A DNA stretch of 64,000 nucleotides from Alkalimonas mucilaginosa (GCF_036327005.1 NZ_JAUGZK010000003.1:248001-312000), one strand, 5' to 3'; counted from the first letter of the stretch, positions 52,336-62,102 are shown. Made by a program: numbers and translations. The notes: generated by a model not told the origin, from the sequence alone.

Positions 52336-53628
52336 TTATGGGCTGCCAGGGCTGAGCTCGGTAATACTAAAGCGGCTTGGCACCACATCCAGCAGCACAA
52401 AAGCAGCACTGCTGTTGTCTTTCATGCCATCCAGGTACTGCCAGTAGCCCTGTGTTTTGTCATCCTGACGAAAGCGCAGTGTGAAACCCAGTCCCTCGCC
52501 TTGGTGCAGATAGCTCACTACTTCACTGGCTCCTTTGTTATCCACCAAATCAAAGCCAATTAAATCCTTTAAACGACTGTTGCGGCTGAACACTCCCGAG
52601 ACCACTACTGGCTCAGCAAGATCCAGGTACTCACGGCCAATGGTCGCAGATTTAGCCGGGTGCGGAATAAAACGATGCTCACCAACATGGTATCTGTCAC
52701 CACCCTGAATAAAGCTAATACGGACGTCTTCCATATGGTAACCATGCGGATTGTTGATTTTACGTGCTTCGCGGACATCGATAATGGTGACACCACCATA
52801 GCCCAGGGCTTCAATTTCACGACGTTGTGGGTAATAGATCAGAGCAGCGTCTTCATCAACGCCATAACCTACCGGGTATAGGGCACGATTTTGCTGCACG
52901 GCAACCAGCAAGCGGCCAAAGCGCGACTTGCGATCAAAGTGCTGGTCGATGATGCCGTCTTTAAAAAAGCCAAGACCGGTACGCAAAATCAGAGGGCCGG
53001 CTTCCTGATCCTGCATGCCCTCATAGCGCTCAGCTGGCGGCTGCATCAGGGCATGCCAGGAATCACCACCGGCAATCATCACATCACTCATCATCGCTGC
53101 ACCGGCACTGGTGCCCGCTACCACCCCTCCACGCTGATACAAGTCACGTACAGCCGTCAATACCGGCGTGGCTTTGTTATCAGGCAACAGCGTTTTGGTA
53201 ATTCGGGTCTGATCGCCTCCCAGAAACCAGACGGCGGTGTATTGCTCCAAAGATTTCGCCAACTGCTTATCATGCCCACCCTGTGCCCAACTGCTTTCAT
53301 CGACATCGGCGGTACTGCGATCATCCATCACGGCGATAGGTAATAAGGTCACTTGATCTTTGGTAAGGCCGTAATGCAGCATGTCATCTCGGAACTGCTC
53401 AAAATAGTGCACAGGTTGGCCACTGGCTGCCGGGATTACCGCAATGCGCGCTTGAATTGGTCCACCCGCCAGCTCAATAAACCGTTGGTAGACTGCTGCA
53501 TTACTGGTACTGAGTGCCCCACCTACTATCACCAGTGCACCTTTCTCACTGATACGGGGTTCGGGATCTTTTTTTGAACAACCAATTATCGCCAGGCAGG
53601 CGACCAGCATTAGGATTGAATACTTCAC
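52336..53628 (-). CDS. Cyanophycinase-like (S51) lipoprotein
   Basis: S51-family enzymes release dipeptides from cyanophycin with a Ser nucleophile. The core shows RIAVIPAASG, WFLGGDQTRIT and GVVAGTSAGAAMMSD (Ser near 170), with GVDEDAALIY later. The 430-residue protein begins with a lipoprotein signal (MKYSILMLVACLAIIGC), so it should be membrane-anchored outside the cytoplasm. The start is a GTG with GGAG upstream. A C-terminal extension of about 110 residues is not recognised. No cyanophycin synthetase is in the window. Confidence 0.88.
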   Translation of the reverse strand: MKYSILMLVACLAIIGCSKKDPEPRISEKGALVIVGGALSTSNAAVYQRFIELAGGPIQARIAVIPAASGQPVHYFEQFRDDMLHYGLTKDQVTLLPIAVMDDRSTADVDESSWAQGGHDKQLAKSLEQYTAVWFLGGDQTRITKTLLPDNKATPVLTAVRDLYQRGGVVAGTSAGAAMMSDVMIAGGDSWHALMQPPAERYEGMQDQEAGPLILRTGLGFFKDGIIDQHFDRKSRFGRLLVAVQQNRALYPVGYGVDEDAALIYYPQRREIEALGYGGVTIIDVREARKINNPHGYHMEDVRISFIQGGDRYHVGEHRFIPHPAKSATIGREYLDLAEPVVVSGVFSRNSRLKDLIGFDLVDNKGASEVVSYLHQGEGLGFTLRFRQDDKTQGYWQYLDGMKDNSSAAFVLLDVVPSRFSITELSPGSP

Positions 53629-53743
53629 TTTTTTTGCTCCATTGTTATCTTTGTAGTTTGGATACCCTGTTGCTTTTATTATCGGGTAACGGCCTGTGGC
53701 CAGCCAAAAGCTTAGCAAAAAAAACCTGGTGATTGCAGTAAAA

Positions 53744-54574
53744 TCAATCGGCCCTGTGTTGACGAACCTGGTCTATGCCCTCACAAAGCGCTTGGATCCC
53801 ATCCAGACTCCGCCGGGTAAAGCGATACATCAGATCAGCATCGACCGCCAGAAACTGCTGTTTTTGTACCGCAATCAGACTGGCGTACTGCTGCCATTGT
53901 TCAGGCCGGATAGCCTGCGCACCTACCGAAGGTTGAATGATCAATTCAGGATTTGCCAGCAGCAATTGCTCCGGCCCTAATTGTGGATAATCAGCGCTAT
54001 TGACTGCGAAGGGATTCTCGGCAGCGCAGACCTCCAGCATCAACTGGGGCCAGGCGGCATTGGCTACGGTAGACAGTGGTTGCTGTGACATCGCAAAAAA
54101 TACCCGTACCGGGGTCAATTGCTGGTACTGCTGCCGCAGTGCTGCCAAAGCCTGTTCATAAGCAGCAGCCCGCTGTTCGGCCAGTTGTTCGTTGCCGGTG
54201 ATGGCTCCTAAACGGCGTAATTCAGGCGCAATGTCGTCCAGTTGCAACGGATCGGAGTAAAACACCCGCACACCCAGTTGTTTCAAACGCGCAAGATCGG
54301 ATTGCGGATTTCCCGTTCGCCAGGCAATCACCAAATCAGGCTGCAGGGCCAAAACCGCCTCCAACTGAATATGCGCGTAGTTAGCAACACTGGGTAAGGC
54401 TTGAGCAGCCTCAGGGTAGTTGCTAAAATCACTGACCGCAACCAACTGATCACCCGCTCCTATATCATACAATAACTCGGTAATATGGGGAGCCAGCGAA
54501 ATAATACGCTCTGGTTTTGCTGCAACAGGTGCCTGCAGTAAAAAACACAGCAACAGTGCAAACCACTTCACCAA
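53744..54574 (-). CDS. btuF: Vitamin B12-binding periplasmic protein BtuF
   Basis: BtuF delivers cobalamin to BtuCD. The 276-residue protein has a signal peptide (MVKWFALLLCFLLQAPVAA) and the class III binding-protein fold: RIISLAPHITELLYDIGAGDQLVAVSDFSNYP, then PDLVIAWRTGNP and LLLANPELIIQP. It is last in btuD-btuC-cobO-btuF and overlaps cobO by seven bases. No riboswitch is seen upstream of the operon. Confidence 0.9.
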   Translation of the reverse strand: MVKWFALLLCFLLQAPVAAKPERIISLAPHITELLYDIGAGDQLVAVSDFSNYPEAAQALPSVANYAHIQLEAVLALQPDLVIAWRTGNPQSDLARLKQLGVRVFYSDPLQLDDIAPELRRLGAITGNEQLAEQRAAAYEQALAALRQQYQQLTPVRVFFAMSQQPLSTVANAAWPQLMLEVCAAENPFAVNSADYPQLGPEQLLLANPELIIQPSVGAQAIRPEQWQQYASLIAVQKQQFLAVDADLMYRFTRRSLDGIQALCEGIDQVRQHRAD

Positions 54575-55170
54575 TCCACCCCCTGCTGCGCACGAATGCC
54601 GGCATCAAACGCATGTTTAACTACCTGTATATCGCTCACCGTATCAGCCAGCTCCAGCAAGCGGCGATGGCAATTCCGACCAGTCACCACCACATGTTGA
54701 CCAGCTGGCCGCTGGCGAATACAGGTCAGGACTTCATCCAAATCCAGATAGTGATAACTCAACATGTACGTCAACTCGTCCAACAACACCAAGTCAATGC
54801 TTTCATCCGTTAAAAAAACTTTTGCTTGCTGCCAGACACTGTTTGCAGCGGCCATATCAGCAGTTTTATCCTGCGTATCCCAGGTAAAGCCAGTGGCCAT
54901 GACAGCGAAAGGCACGCCATGCTGCTGCAGCAGGTTACGCTCCCCGCACGGCCAGTCGCCTTTGATGAACTGCACCACAGCCGCTTTGTAACCGTGGCCG
55001 ACGGCACGTGTCACTGTGCCAAAGCCAGCCGTTGATTTGCCCTTGCCATTACCGGTAAGCACCAATAGCAGGCCTTTATCCTGATCGGCTTTAGCAACCG
55101 CCTGGTCTACTTGCTCCTTTAGTTGCTGTTGCCGGGCTCGATGTCGCTTTGCTTTGTAATCGTCTGTCAT
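54568..55170 (-). CDS. cobO: Cob(I)yrinic acid a,c-diamide adenosyltransferase
   Basis: The enzyme adds the adenosyl group to cobalt, making coenzyme B12. The 200-residue CobO/BtuR protein has GNGKGKSTAGFGTVTRAVGHG with the P-loop near 40-50, VQFIKGDWPCGERN, and LVLLDELTYMLSYHYLD near 130. It lies between btuC and btuF, so uptake and adenosylation are joined in one operon. Confidence 0.95.
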   Translation of the reverse strand: MTDDYKAKRHRARQQQLKEQVDQAVAKADQDKGLLLVLTGNGKGKSTAGFGTVTRAVGHGYKAAVVQFIKGDWPCGERNLLQQHGVPFAVMATGFTWDTQDKTADMAAANSVWQQAKVFLTDESIDLVLLDELTYMLSYHYLDLDEVLTCIRQRPAGQHVVVTGRNCHRRLLELADTVSDIQVVKHAFDAGIRAQQGVDW

Positions 55171-55173
55171 GGT

Positions 55174-56163
55174 TCATCCCGCTTGTTGCCGCCGTAGTAG
55201 CAGCAGAAAAAACACGCTCCCCAGTAAGGAAGTAATAACACCCAGGGGAATTTCTTGCTGCATAAACAAACTGCGCGCAAAGTTATCCACCCAGATTAAA
55301 AAAATGCCTCCCACCAGGGCAGAACCCAGCAACAGAGGCAGCATGGTCACTCCAAACCATTGTCGTACCAGGTGAGGAATCATCAAGCCGACAAAAGCGA
55401 TACCACCGCATTGCGCCACAATAAAAGCAGTGACTGCAGAGGTGCCAAGTAAGAAAAACAATCGCACCCGCTCTACCGACACACCCAAAGTACGGGCACT
55501 CTCGTCATGCAGTAACATGGCATCCAACTGCCGGCGAAAAGCGAGTGCCACCAGCAAGAGACAGAGCACAGCTGGAGCTACCACTGCCACACCCTGCCAG
55601 TCACTCCGGCTTAAGCTCCCCATCAACCAAAAGATCACCCTGTTGGCAGCAAAAGGCTCTGCAAAATACAAAATAAAGCTGCTGATCGCACTCAGCATAA
55701 AAGACACAGCAACCCCGGCCAGTAACATCACCTGCAGTTGCTGCCAGCCATGACGAATACAAACCAATACCACCAGCAGCACAGCCAGGCTGGCTCCCAC
55801 AAAAGCCGACAACGCCAAGGGCAGCTGCTGCTCGGGAAAAACAATCATCGACAAGCTGGCTCCAAGACCGGCACCGGCTGTCAGGCCAAATAAATAGGGG
55901 TCCGCCAAGGGGTTTCGGCTCATGTTTTGCAACAAAGCCCCGCAGATGGCCAGGCCTGCCCCGGCAAAAAAGGCCATGGCTATGCGCGGTAAGCGAATTT
56001 GCCAAATAATCGCCTGAAAGGTGGCATTGCTATCTGACGTAGTCAGAATATGCCAGATTTGACCATAAGACAGGGCGGCACTGCCAAGACGGATGCTCAT
56101 CAATAAAGTGAACAGCAAGGCAACGAGTGCCAGCAGCCAACGAAAATAGCCAGCCCTAGCCAT
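55174..56163 (-). CDS. btuC: Vitamin B12 ABC transporter permease BtuC
   Basis: BtuC forms the cobalamin channel in the inner membrane. The 329-residue protein has about ten helices of the FecCD family, with LPRIAMAFFAGAGLAICGALLQNMSRNPLADPYLFG near 50-85 and GGIAFVGLMIPHLVRQWFG near 253. The start at 56163 is chosen because GGAGAG precedes it; it overlaps the btuD stop by eight bases. A longer start at 56187 is possible. Confidence 0.92.
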   Translation of the reverse strand: MARAGYFRWLLALVALLFTLLMSIRLGSAALSYGQIWHILTTSDSNATFQAIIWQIRLPRIAMAFFAGAGLAICGALLQNMSRNPLADPYLFGLTAGAGLGASLSMIVFPEQQLPLALSAFVGASLAVLLVVLVCIRHGWQQLQVMLLAGVAVSFMLSAISSFILYFAEPFAANRVIFWLMGSLSRSDWQGVAVVAPAVLCLLLVALAFRRQLDAMLLHDESARTLGVSVERVRLFFLLGTSAVTAFIVAQCGGIAFVGLMIPHLVRQWFGVTMLPLLLGSALVGGIFLIWVDNFARSLFMQQEIPLGVITSLLGSVFFLLLLRRQQAG

Positions 56164-56962
56164 GGTGCTCTCCGGGCTTTTTAGCATAAAAATGGATCAC
56201 CGGTCTTTCCAGCTGTGCATGAGGCAGCATCAGACATGGCTGCTGAAACACCTGACTCAACCGCTCAGCGGTCAGCACCTGCTGTGCAGTACCAAAGGCC
56301 TGCAAACGGCCGTTATCAAGCAGCAAAATGTCATCGCAATAACTGGCTGCCAGATTCAAATCGTGCAGGCAGCAAACAATGGTCAGATTAAGTTGGCGGA
56401 TCAACTGCAAAATTTGGTGTTGATAGTGCACATCCAGATGGTTGGTCGGCTCATCCAGCAGCAGCACCCGGGCATTTTGTACCAAAGCCCTGGCAATAAA
56501 AGCCCGTTGCAACTCACCGCCGGAGAGTTCTGCCAGCTTTTTATGACGCAACGCCAGCAAACCGGTTTTTAACAAAGCCAGTTCCAGTTGATGGTAATCC
56601 TGGCTGGTGGTTGGATCAAACCAGCGTTTGTGCGGTACCAGTCCCAGCATCACCATTTGCTCGGTGGTTAGACTAAACACAGGCATAGGACTTTGCATCA
56701 CCACCGCCATCTGCCGCGCCAGTTCAGCCCGCCGATAACTGCTGATGGCTTTATGGTGAAATAATACCTGGCCCTGGCTGGCCTGCAACTCGCCATACAA
56801 CAATCGCAACAAAGAGCTCTTGCCGGCCCCGTTGGGGCCAACGACACCAAGCACCCGGCCAGCAGCAACACTGCAGGATATCTGGTCCAGCACGGTACGC
56901 TGCCCTAATTGCAAGGACACATTTTGCAATTGCAATACAGCTGATGCCAACTTAGGATCCAC
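56156..56962 (-). CDS. btuD: Vitamin B12 ABC transporter ATPase BtuD
   Basis: BtuD powers cobalamin import. The 268-residue ATPase has Walker A GPNGAGKSSLLRLL near 40-53, signature LSGGELQRAFIAR, Walker B VLLLDEPTNHLD and the switch His in CCLHDLN. It begins at a GTG at 56962. It is the first gene of the btu operon. The C-terminal YAKKPGEHHG overlaps btuC. Confidence 0.93.
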   Translation of the reverse strand: MDPKLASAVLQLQNVSLQLGQRTVLDQISCSVAAGRVLGVVGPNGAGKSSLLRLLYGELQASQGQVLFHHKAISSYRRAELARQMAVVMQSPMPVFSLTTEQMVMLGLVPHKRWFDPTTSQDYHQLELALLKTGLLALRHKKLAELSGGELQRAFIARALVQNARVLLLDEPTNHLDVHYQHQILQLIRQLNLTIVCCLHDLNLAASYCDDILLLDNGRLQAFGTAQQVLTAERLSQVFQQPCLMLPHAQLERPVIHFYAKKPGEHHG

Positions 56963-57020
56963 GATTGAGGTAAGTTGACGGATTGTAACAGAAAATCATA
57001 GAAATGGATTGCGGTTTTCA

Positions 57021-57050
57021 GAAACAACAAAACCAGCCGTAGCTGGTTTC
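57021..57050 (-). terminator. Terminator of the small exported-protein gene
   Basis: Perfect eight-base arms AAACCAGC and GCTGGTTT (57030-57049) with a four-base loop are followed on the minus strand by TTGTTGTTT. It lies 19 bp after the stop of the gene at 57069. Confidence 0.7.
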
Positions 57051-57068
57051 ACTTGCTGCAGATCCGGT

Positions 57069-57467
57069 TTAATTTAAGACGGATAGCAGGGTCTCATCCA
57101 GACCTTCAGTACTAAGAATCTGCACAATGGCCTGACAATGATCCACCGTGAAATCATTGTCTTCAATTTGATCGTTCAGCATGGCACGACGACGTAGCAC
57201 AATACCAGCCAGCATGGCGGAATCAAAATCATTGGATGCTTCAATCTTCGTTTGAAGTTTATTCAACCAGGGGTACAGTTGTGCTTCCGCCTGATAGGCC
57301 GATTGCCGCACTGCCGGATGAAAATCCTGGCAGGCATTTAGATTGAGTAAATAAAAGTTCAGATAACCCGCAACCGTCAGTAAGCGGTAATCCTTGGTCG
57401 AAGCATCCAACTGCCAGGAGCTGGCTGCAATTGCACTGAATACAATCGCTATCAAGCACTTTTTCAT
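57069..57467 (-). CDS. Small exported protein of unknown function
   Basis: The 132-residue product starts with a signal peptide (MKKCLIAIVFSAIAASSWQLDA) and continues as a mostly helical domain with one cysteine in NLNACQDF and another in VDHCQAI. ETLLSVLN ends the protein. I recognise no family. It reads away from the TonB receptor gene with a 287-bp region between them that likely holds both promoters. Confidence 0.65.
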   Translation of the reverse strand: MKKCLIAIVFSAIAASSWQLDASTKDYRLLTVAGYLNFYLLNLNACQDFHPAVRQSAYQAEAQLYPWLNKLQTKIEASNDFDSAMLAGIVLRRRAMLNDQIEDNDFTVDHCQAIVQILSTEGLDETLLSVLN

Positions 57468-57754
57468 CCTACGTCATCCCTATCTTATTGCTGTAGATTC
57501 AATCTAAACAGAAACCGGCGTTTTTTCAACGTTGCCGACCAAATAAGCACATTTTTTTGCTGCCTTCCAGCCTGCCACTGTTACGACAAAAAACATTGTA
57601 AATTTATGAATACAATAAAATTAACAGATAAACACCCAATTTATTGCTATATCGTTTCCTTTGTCTAGTATGAAACCTGGTGCACCAATAAGGTGACACT
57701 AAAACATCAATTAAATTTAAAACAATAAATAATGATAACAACTACGGAGGAATT

Positions 57755-60610
57755 ATGCGTTATCACTACAGTGGGATCTTTCTGGCACTCAGTGCACTCA
57801 GTACTCTGCCCGCCAGTCTACAGGCACAACAAAGGGAGCAAGCAACGGATGTCGAGCGCATCCAGGTGACCGGTAGCCGGATACGGCAATCCGAACTGGA
57901 AGGACACAATCCGGTGCAAATATTGGACAGGGATTACATCGATCGCTCGGGCATGAGTTCGATCGGTGACTTACTGCAGTCCATTACAGCCTCTGGTTCA
58001 GCATTAAATACCCGCTTTAATTCCAGCGGAAACTTTGGTTTTCCACCCGACGGTGGTGGTGTTGGTGCCGGTGCCAGTACTGTAGACTTACGGCATCTGG
58101 GTACCCAGCGGGTGCTGGTCTTAGTCGACGGCCTGCGCTGGGTCAATGAAAGCTCTGCGTCGGGTGTTGGCGGCGTTGTTGATTTAAATACCATCCCAAT
58201 GGCGATTGTTGATCGCATTGAAGTGCTGGAAGATGGTGCATCATCCATTTACGGCTCCGATGCCATTGCCGGCGTGGTCAATATCATTACCCGTCAATCA
58301 CAAAACGGGGCAGCATTGAATGCACGCTTTGGGCAGTTTACCAAAGGGGATGGTGATCAAGGCCAGCTAGAGCTTAGCTTTGGCGGCGAGGTTGAACGGC
58401 ACAGCTTTTTCATTGCGGCCAGCTTTTTTGACCAAAAAGCGGTAGCATCCAATACGCGTGCCCAATCCAGCCTGCCCTACCCTGGTACGGGCAATGCGCT
58501 GGGTAGCGCGGCCATACCAGCAGGTTTGATCGACTTTATTGATCCGAACACCAACCAACGACAAGCGCTATTTCCTACCAGCAGCAGCCCAGCCTATGAT
58601 CCAGCATTGACTGGCTGTGAGCGTAGCGATAATTTCAGCTGCTTTAGCGACGATGATCGCTTTAATTATGCCGAATACAACTTGCTTCAAACACCAAACA
58701 AACGCTCGTCATTATTCGCACAACAGCGTTACCAGCTAACAGCACAGACCCAGTGGTATCTTCGTGGTCTTTATAACCAACGCAAGAGCACCAACCAGGC
58801 CGCCGCAGAGCCACTCTTTATCGGCACGGCTAACCCTACCAATTTCTGGGCCGATAATCTGACCATTGCAGCCGACAACCCCTACAACCCCTTTGGTTTT
58901 GATTTGGTGGCTGGCGGTGAGGATCCAAACCTGCTGATGCTGGCTTACCGTCCGTTAGAGGGCGGCCCGCGCCGTTTTGAGCAAACCGTCGATACCTTTT
59001 ATCTATCAACTGGTTTCAGTGGTGATTTTATTCACAGCGACCGTTGGTTTAACTGGGATATCAATGCCGCCTACAGTACCAACCGGGCCGAGCAGCTTAA
59101 CTTTGGCAGTTACAATGCCAGACGCTTGGCGACTGGTTTAGGCCCTATAGCCAACTGCCAGGCCGAAGCGGGCTGTGTCCCCCTGAATCTGTTTGGTGCC
59201 AATGCACTGACTCCGGACATGTTGGCTTATATCCAACCAGTGGTGCGGGATAACAGTGAAAACACTCTGAATCTGTTCTCGGCCAACCTGAGCGGTGAGC
59301 TCGTCAGCTTACCTGCCGGCGAGCTGGCTTTTGCCACCGGCTGGGAGTACCGCAAATACCGTGGTAACTATCGCCCTGATGGCTTAACCGTAGCTGGTGA
59401 ATACAATGGCGTCGTTTCCTCACCCACCTCGGGAAGCTACCATGTTAATGAAGTCTATGCAGAACTCAGCATTCCTGTGTTGCGTGACCTGGCATTTGCC
59501 GACCAGTTGGATCTGAGCCTGGCAAGCCGTTTCTCGGATTATTCTACCTTTGGCAGCGAGCTAACCAGTAAAGCTGGCCTGCGCTGGCAACTATCGAGCC
59601 AACTGTTGTTACGGGGTAGCTGGGCTGAAGGATTTCGGGCACCTAATATTGGTGAATTATTTGGCTCTGCCAGTGGTTTCGATGCTGTACTGACCGATCC
59701 TTGCTCGGCACCAACTGATGCGGGCATTCAAGCCAATTGTGCTGCGCTGGGAGTCCCTGCCAGCTATGAACAACCCAACCCACAGATCGGCATCATCACA
59801 GGCGGTAACCGGGAGTTAGAACCGGAAACCTCTACCAGTAACAACTTCGGCTTGGTCTATAGCCCCGAGTTTGCCAGCCAAACCAGTTGGTCGGAGCGCC
59901 TGGATTTCAGTGTCAGCTGGTATCGGCACAAACTGAAAGGGGCGATTCAGGCATTGGATGCACAAACCCAGCTCAATCTTTGTGTACAAACCCTGCGTGA
60001 TGATTTCTGTGGGGGTATTCAGCGCAATGCCTTAGGTGCCATTGATAACTTTAGCAATGCCCTGACCAACATCGGTAAAATCGACACCTCAGGTGTGGAT
60101 TTTGACATCAGCTGGCTGCAGCCAGCCACCGACTATGGCCAACTCCGGGTCGACTGGCGCACCACCATGATGAATTATCATCGGGTATTTGATGCCAACA
60201 ATGAGCGTCAACCAAGAACCGTGGCTGTGGAAGTAAACAACAGTGGTATTCCCCGTTTTAGCAGCAACCTGAACTTTAACTGGGGCAACGACATCCTCAA
60301 TGCCAGTTGGACCATGCGTTACCTGAGTGAATTAACAGAAAGTTGTGGCCGCGCTGCCAGCTTTGCCGTTTGCCAAAATCGTCCGGAAACAGGCAAAAAC
60401 CGTCTTGGCTCTGTGGTCTACCATGATGTGCAATTTAGCTGGCAGACGGATGAGCTACTCAGTGGTTTGCAGGTTGTGATTGGACTGAACAACCTGTTTG
60501 GCAAAGAGCCACCTATTTGCCTGTCCTGTACCCTGAATGGTTATGATCCTTCCAATTACGAGATGCCTGGCAGCCGTTTCTGGTACTTGCAAACCAGGCT
60601 TCAATTCTAA
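57755..60610 (+). CDS. TonB-dependent outer-membrane receptor
   Basis: The 951-residue receptor has a signal peptide (ending LQAQ), a TonB box-like start (ERIQVTGSRIRQSELEG), and a plug with PVQILDRDYIDRSG, LGTQRVLVLVDGLRWVNES and DRIEVLEDGASSIYGSDAIAGVVNIITR. A long beta-barrel follows, ending LQTRLQF. Plug motifs match receptors of the type that import peptides or other large nutrients in Alteromonadales; the substrate is unknown. It is not BtuB-like despite the nearby btu operon. GGAGG precedes the ATG. Confidence 0.92.
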   Translation: MRYHYSGIFLALSALSTLPASLQAQQREQATDVERIQVTGSRIRQSELEGHNPVQILDRDYIDRSGMSSIGDLLQSITASGSALNTRFNSSGNFGFPPDGGGVGAGASTVDLRHLGTQRVLVLVDGLRWVNESSASGVGGVVDLNTIPMAIVDRIEVLEDGASSIYGSDAIAGVVNIITRQSQNGAALNARFGQFTKGDGDQGQLELSFGGEVERHSFFIAASFFDQKAVASNTRAQSSLPYPGTGNALGSAAIPAGLIDFIDPNTNQRQALFPTSSSPAYDPALTGCERSDNFSCFSDDDRFNYAEYNLLQTPNKRSSLFAQQRYQLTAQTQWYLRGLYNQRKSTNQAAAEPLFIGTANPTNFWADNLTIAADNPYNPFGFDLVAGGEDPNLLMLAYRPLEGGPRRFEQTVDTFYLSTGFSGDFIHSDRWFNWDINAAYSTNRAEQLNFGSYNARRLATGLGPIANCQAEAGCVPLNLFGANALTPDMLAYIQPVVRDNSENTLNLFSANLSGELVSLPAGELAFATGWEYRKYRGNYRPDGLTVAGEYNGVVSSPTSGSYHVNEVYAELSIPVLRDLAFADQLDLSLASRFSDYSTFGSELTSKAGLRWQLSSQLLLRGSWAEGFRAPNIGELFGSASGFDAVLTDPCSAPTDAGIQANCAALGVPASYEQPNPQIGIITGGNRELEPETSTSNNFGLVYSPEFASQTSWSERLDFSVSWYRHKLKGAIQALDAQTQLNLCVQTLRDDFCGGIQRNALGAIDNFSNALTNIGKIDTSGVDFDISWLQPATDYGQLRVDWRTTMMNYHRVFDANNERQPRTVAVEVNNSGIPRFSSNLNFNWGNDILNASWTMRYLSELTESCGRAASFAVCQNRPETGKNRLGSVVYHDVQFSWQTDELLSGLQVVIGLNNLFGKEPPICLSCTLNGYDPSNYEMPGSRFWYLQTRLQF

Positions 60611-60624
60611 AGCCTGATCACATC

Positions 60625-60655
60625 GGGGGCTCGCGCCCCCCTTTATCATTTTACA
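60625..60655 (+). terminator. Terminator of the TonB receptor gene
   Basis: GGGGGC and GCCCCC arms around TCGC (60625-60640) are followed by CTTTATCATTTT, 15 bp after the receptor stop. Confidence 0.8.
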
Positions 60656-61955
60656 GCCGATCAAACACCGAGCCCATATCCGGGCTGAAAATTTTCTGGT
60701 ACAACTTAATGGCATAGCTGTCCGTCATGCCAGCTACATAGTCACAAATTACGCGATCTTGCTGGGCTGTCTGTTGATAACGCGCCAACACCACAGGCGG
60801 CAACAACCGCTCCGGATTATCCCTAAGCACCGCAAACAGCTTCATCACCAGTTGCTGTCCTTTGTATTCCAGGGTTTGCACCTCTGGCCGGCGGATCACA
60901 TGTTTGTAAACAAAGTCTTTTAAGATTTGCAACGTCGCGCTGGCTTCCGCCGATAACTGCACCTGCAGATCCAGCAAAGGCGTCGCAAAACGCTGCTGTC
61001 TGACAATGGATATTTCCGGCAAAAAATAACCGATCAATCGGCTGATGGCATGCTTACGATCGGTGCTCGACTCAGAAAATAACTTACGATTGTAGAAGTC
61101 CAACGCTTTTGAAATCACATCATTGCCACTGAGTTTATTCAGCACATCCTCTTGCCAGGCCCGCTCTGTGACCAAACGCAATGCCAACACATCCTCCAGA
61201 TCGTGCACCCCGTAAGAGATATCATCGGCCAGCTCCATAATGGCGGTATCAAAACCTTTGAAACAAGCCTTGGGCCTACTGCCTTCAGTGTTGATGCTGC
61301 GAAACAACTGTGCATCTTCAGGCGGCAAAGCAGACAGTACCCAGGCCAGCACGCTGTCATCATCATCATGAATGCACTTAGGGGGCTTGTAGCTGTCAAT
61401 GTTGCTGCTGCACTCAGCCAGTTCGATCGGGTAGCAAGCCACGTCACGATGCAACACCGGGTACTTGAGTACACCCAACATGGTACGCCGGGTTAAATCC
61501 AGGCCATGCTGGGGAGAGTACTCCCCAAGGTGGGCCATAATGCGCAAAGTCTGGCCATTGCCTTCAAAGCCACCCTTTGCATGCATGTAGTAATTCAGCG
61601 CTACCTCTCCACCATGACCAAAAGGTGGATGTCCCATATCGTGCGCCAGACAGATTGCTTCAATCTGGCTCAGGCTTGGCAACCATTCCAGATAATCGGC
61701 ATGATCCGCATAGCGTTCGCGCAACTGCTCACAAATACCAGAGCCAATCTGGGCAACCTCCAGCGAGTGTGTTAATCGCGTGCGATAAAAGTCATGCTCG
61801 CCAACACCAAGCACCTGGGTTTTAGCCTGCAGGCGTCGAAAAGCTTCCGAATGAATAATACGGGCACGATCACGTTGCGCGTCCTTATCTGCTGAATTTG
61901 AATTAAAAGCTTTCGGTGCATTGCCGTGCTGATAACTGCGCCTGCTCTCCCACAT
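60651..61955 (-). CDS. dGTPase-like HD triphosphohydrolase (second copy)
   Basis: The 434-residue protein carries the same HD motifs as the first copy at 49976: RTRLTHSLEVAQIGSGICE, CLAHDMGHPPFGHGGEVALNYYMH and LADDISYGVHDLEDVL. The core near the middle differs clearly from the first copy (ECSSNIDSYKPPKCIHDDDD here), so it is not a recent duplicate. The start at 61955 (MWESRRSYQHGN) has AAGA upstream. It is convergent with the TonB receptor. Confidence 0.92.
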   Translation of the reverse strand: MWESRRSYQHGNAPKAFNSNSADKDAQRDRARIIHSEAFRRLQAKTQVLGVGEHDFYRTRLTHSLEVAQIGSGICEQLRERYADHADYLEWLPSLSQIEAICLAHDMGHPPFGHGGEVALNYYMHAKGGFEGNGQTLRIMAHLGEYSPQHGLDLTRRTMLGVLKYPVLHRDVACYPIELAECSSNIDSYKPPKCIHDDDDSVLAWVLSALPPEDAQLFRSINTEGSRPKACFKGFDTAIMELADDISYGVHDLEDVLALRLVTERAWQEDVLNKLSGNDVISKALDFYNRKLFSESSTDRKHAISRLIGYFLPEISIVRQQRFATPLLDLQVQLSAEASATLQILKDFVYKHVIRRPEVQTLEYKGQQLVMKLFAVLRDNPERLLPPVVLARYQQTAQQDRVICDYVAGMTDSYAIKLYQKIFSPDMGSVFDRL

Positions 61956-62054
61956 CTTGTCTTCCTGTCATTGGTCAACGGATGATGCCTAATCTACCAC
62001 CAGATGCGGCAACAAACAAAAAGCGGCCAATGGCTGGACATTGACCACCAACAA

Positions 62055-62070
62055 CTGTATAAATAGACAG
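62055..62070. promoter_or_regulatory. LexA operator upstream of yebG
   Basis: CTGTATAAATAGACAG matches the LexA consensus CTGT-N8-ACAG. It lies 33 bp before the yebG start, as expected for an SOS gene. Confidence 0.88.
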
Positions 62071-62102
62071 TTCGTTATCATCAACCTATCTAAGGAGACA
62101 AG

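Noticed and set aside
57468..57754. Possible regulator site or small RNA before the TonB receptor
   Set aside because: The region is AT-rich and I see no clear Fur, Crp or other palindrome and no terminator-bounded transcript.
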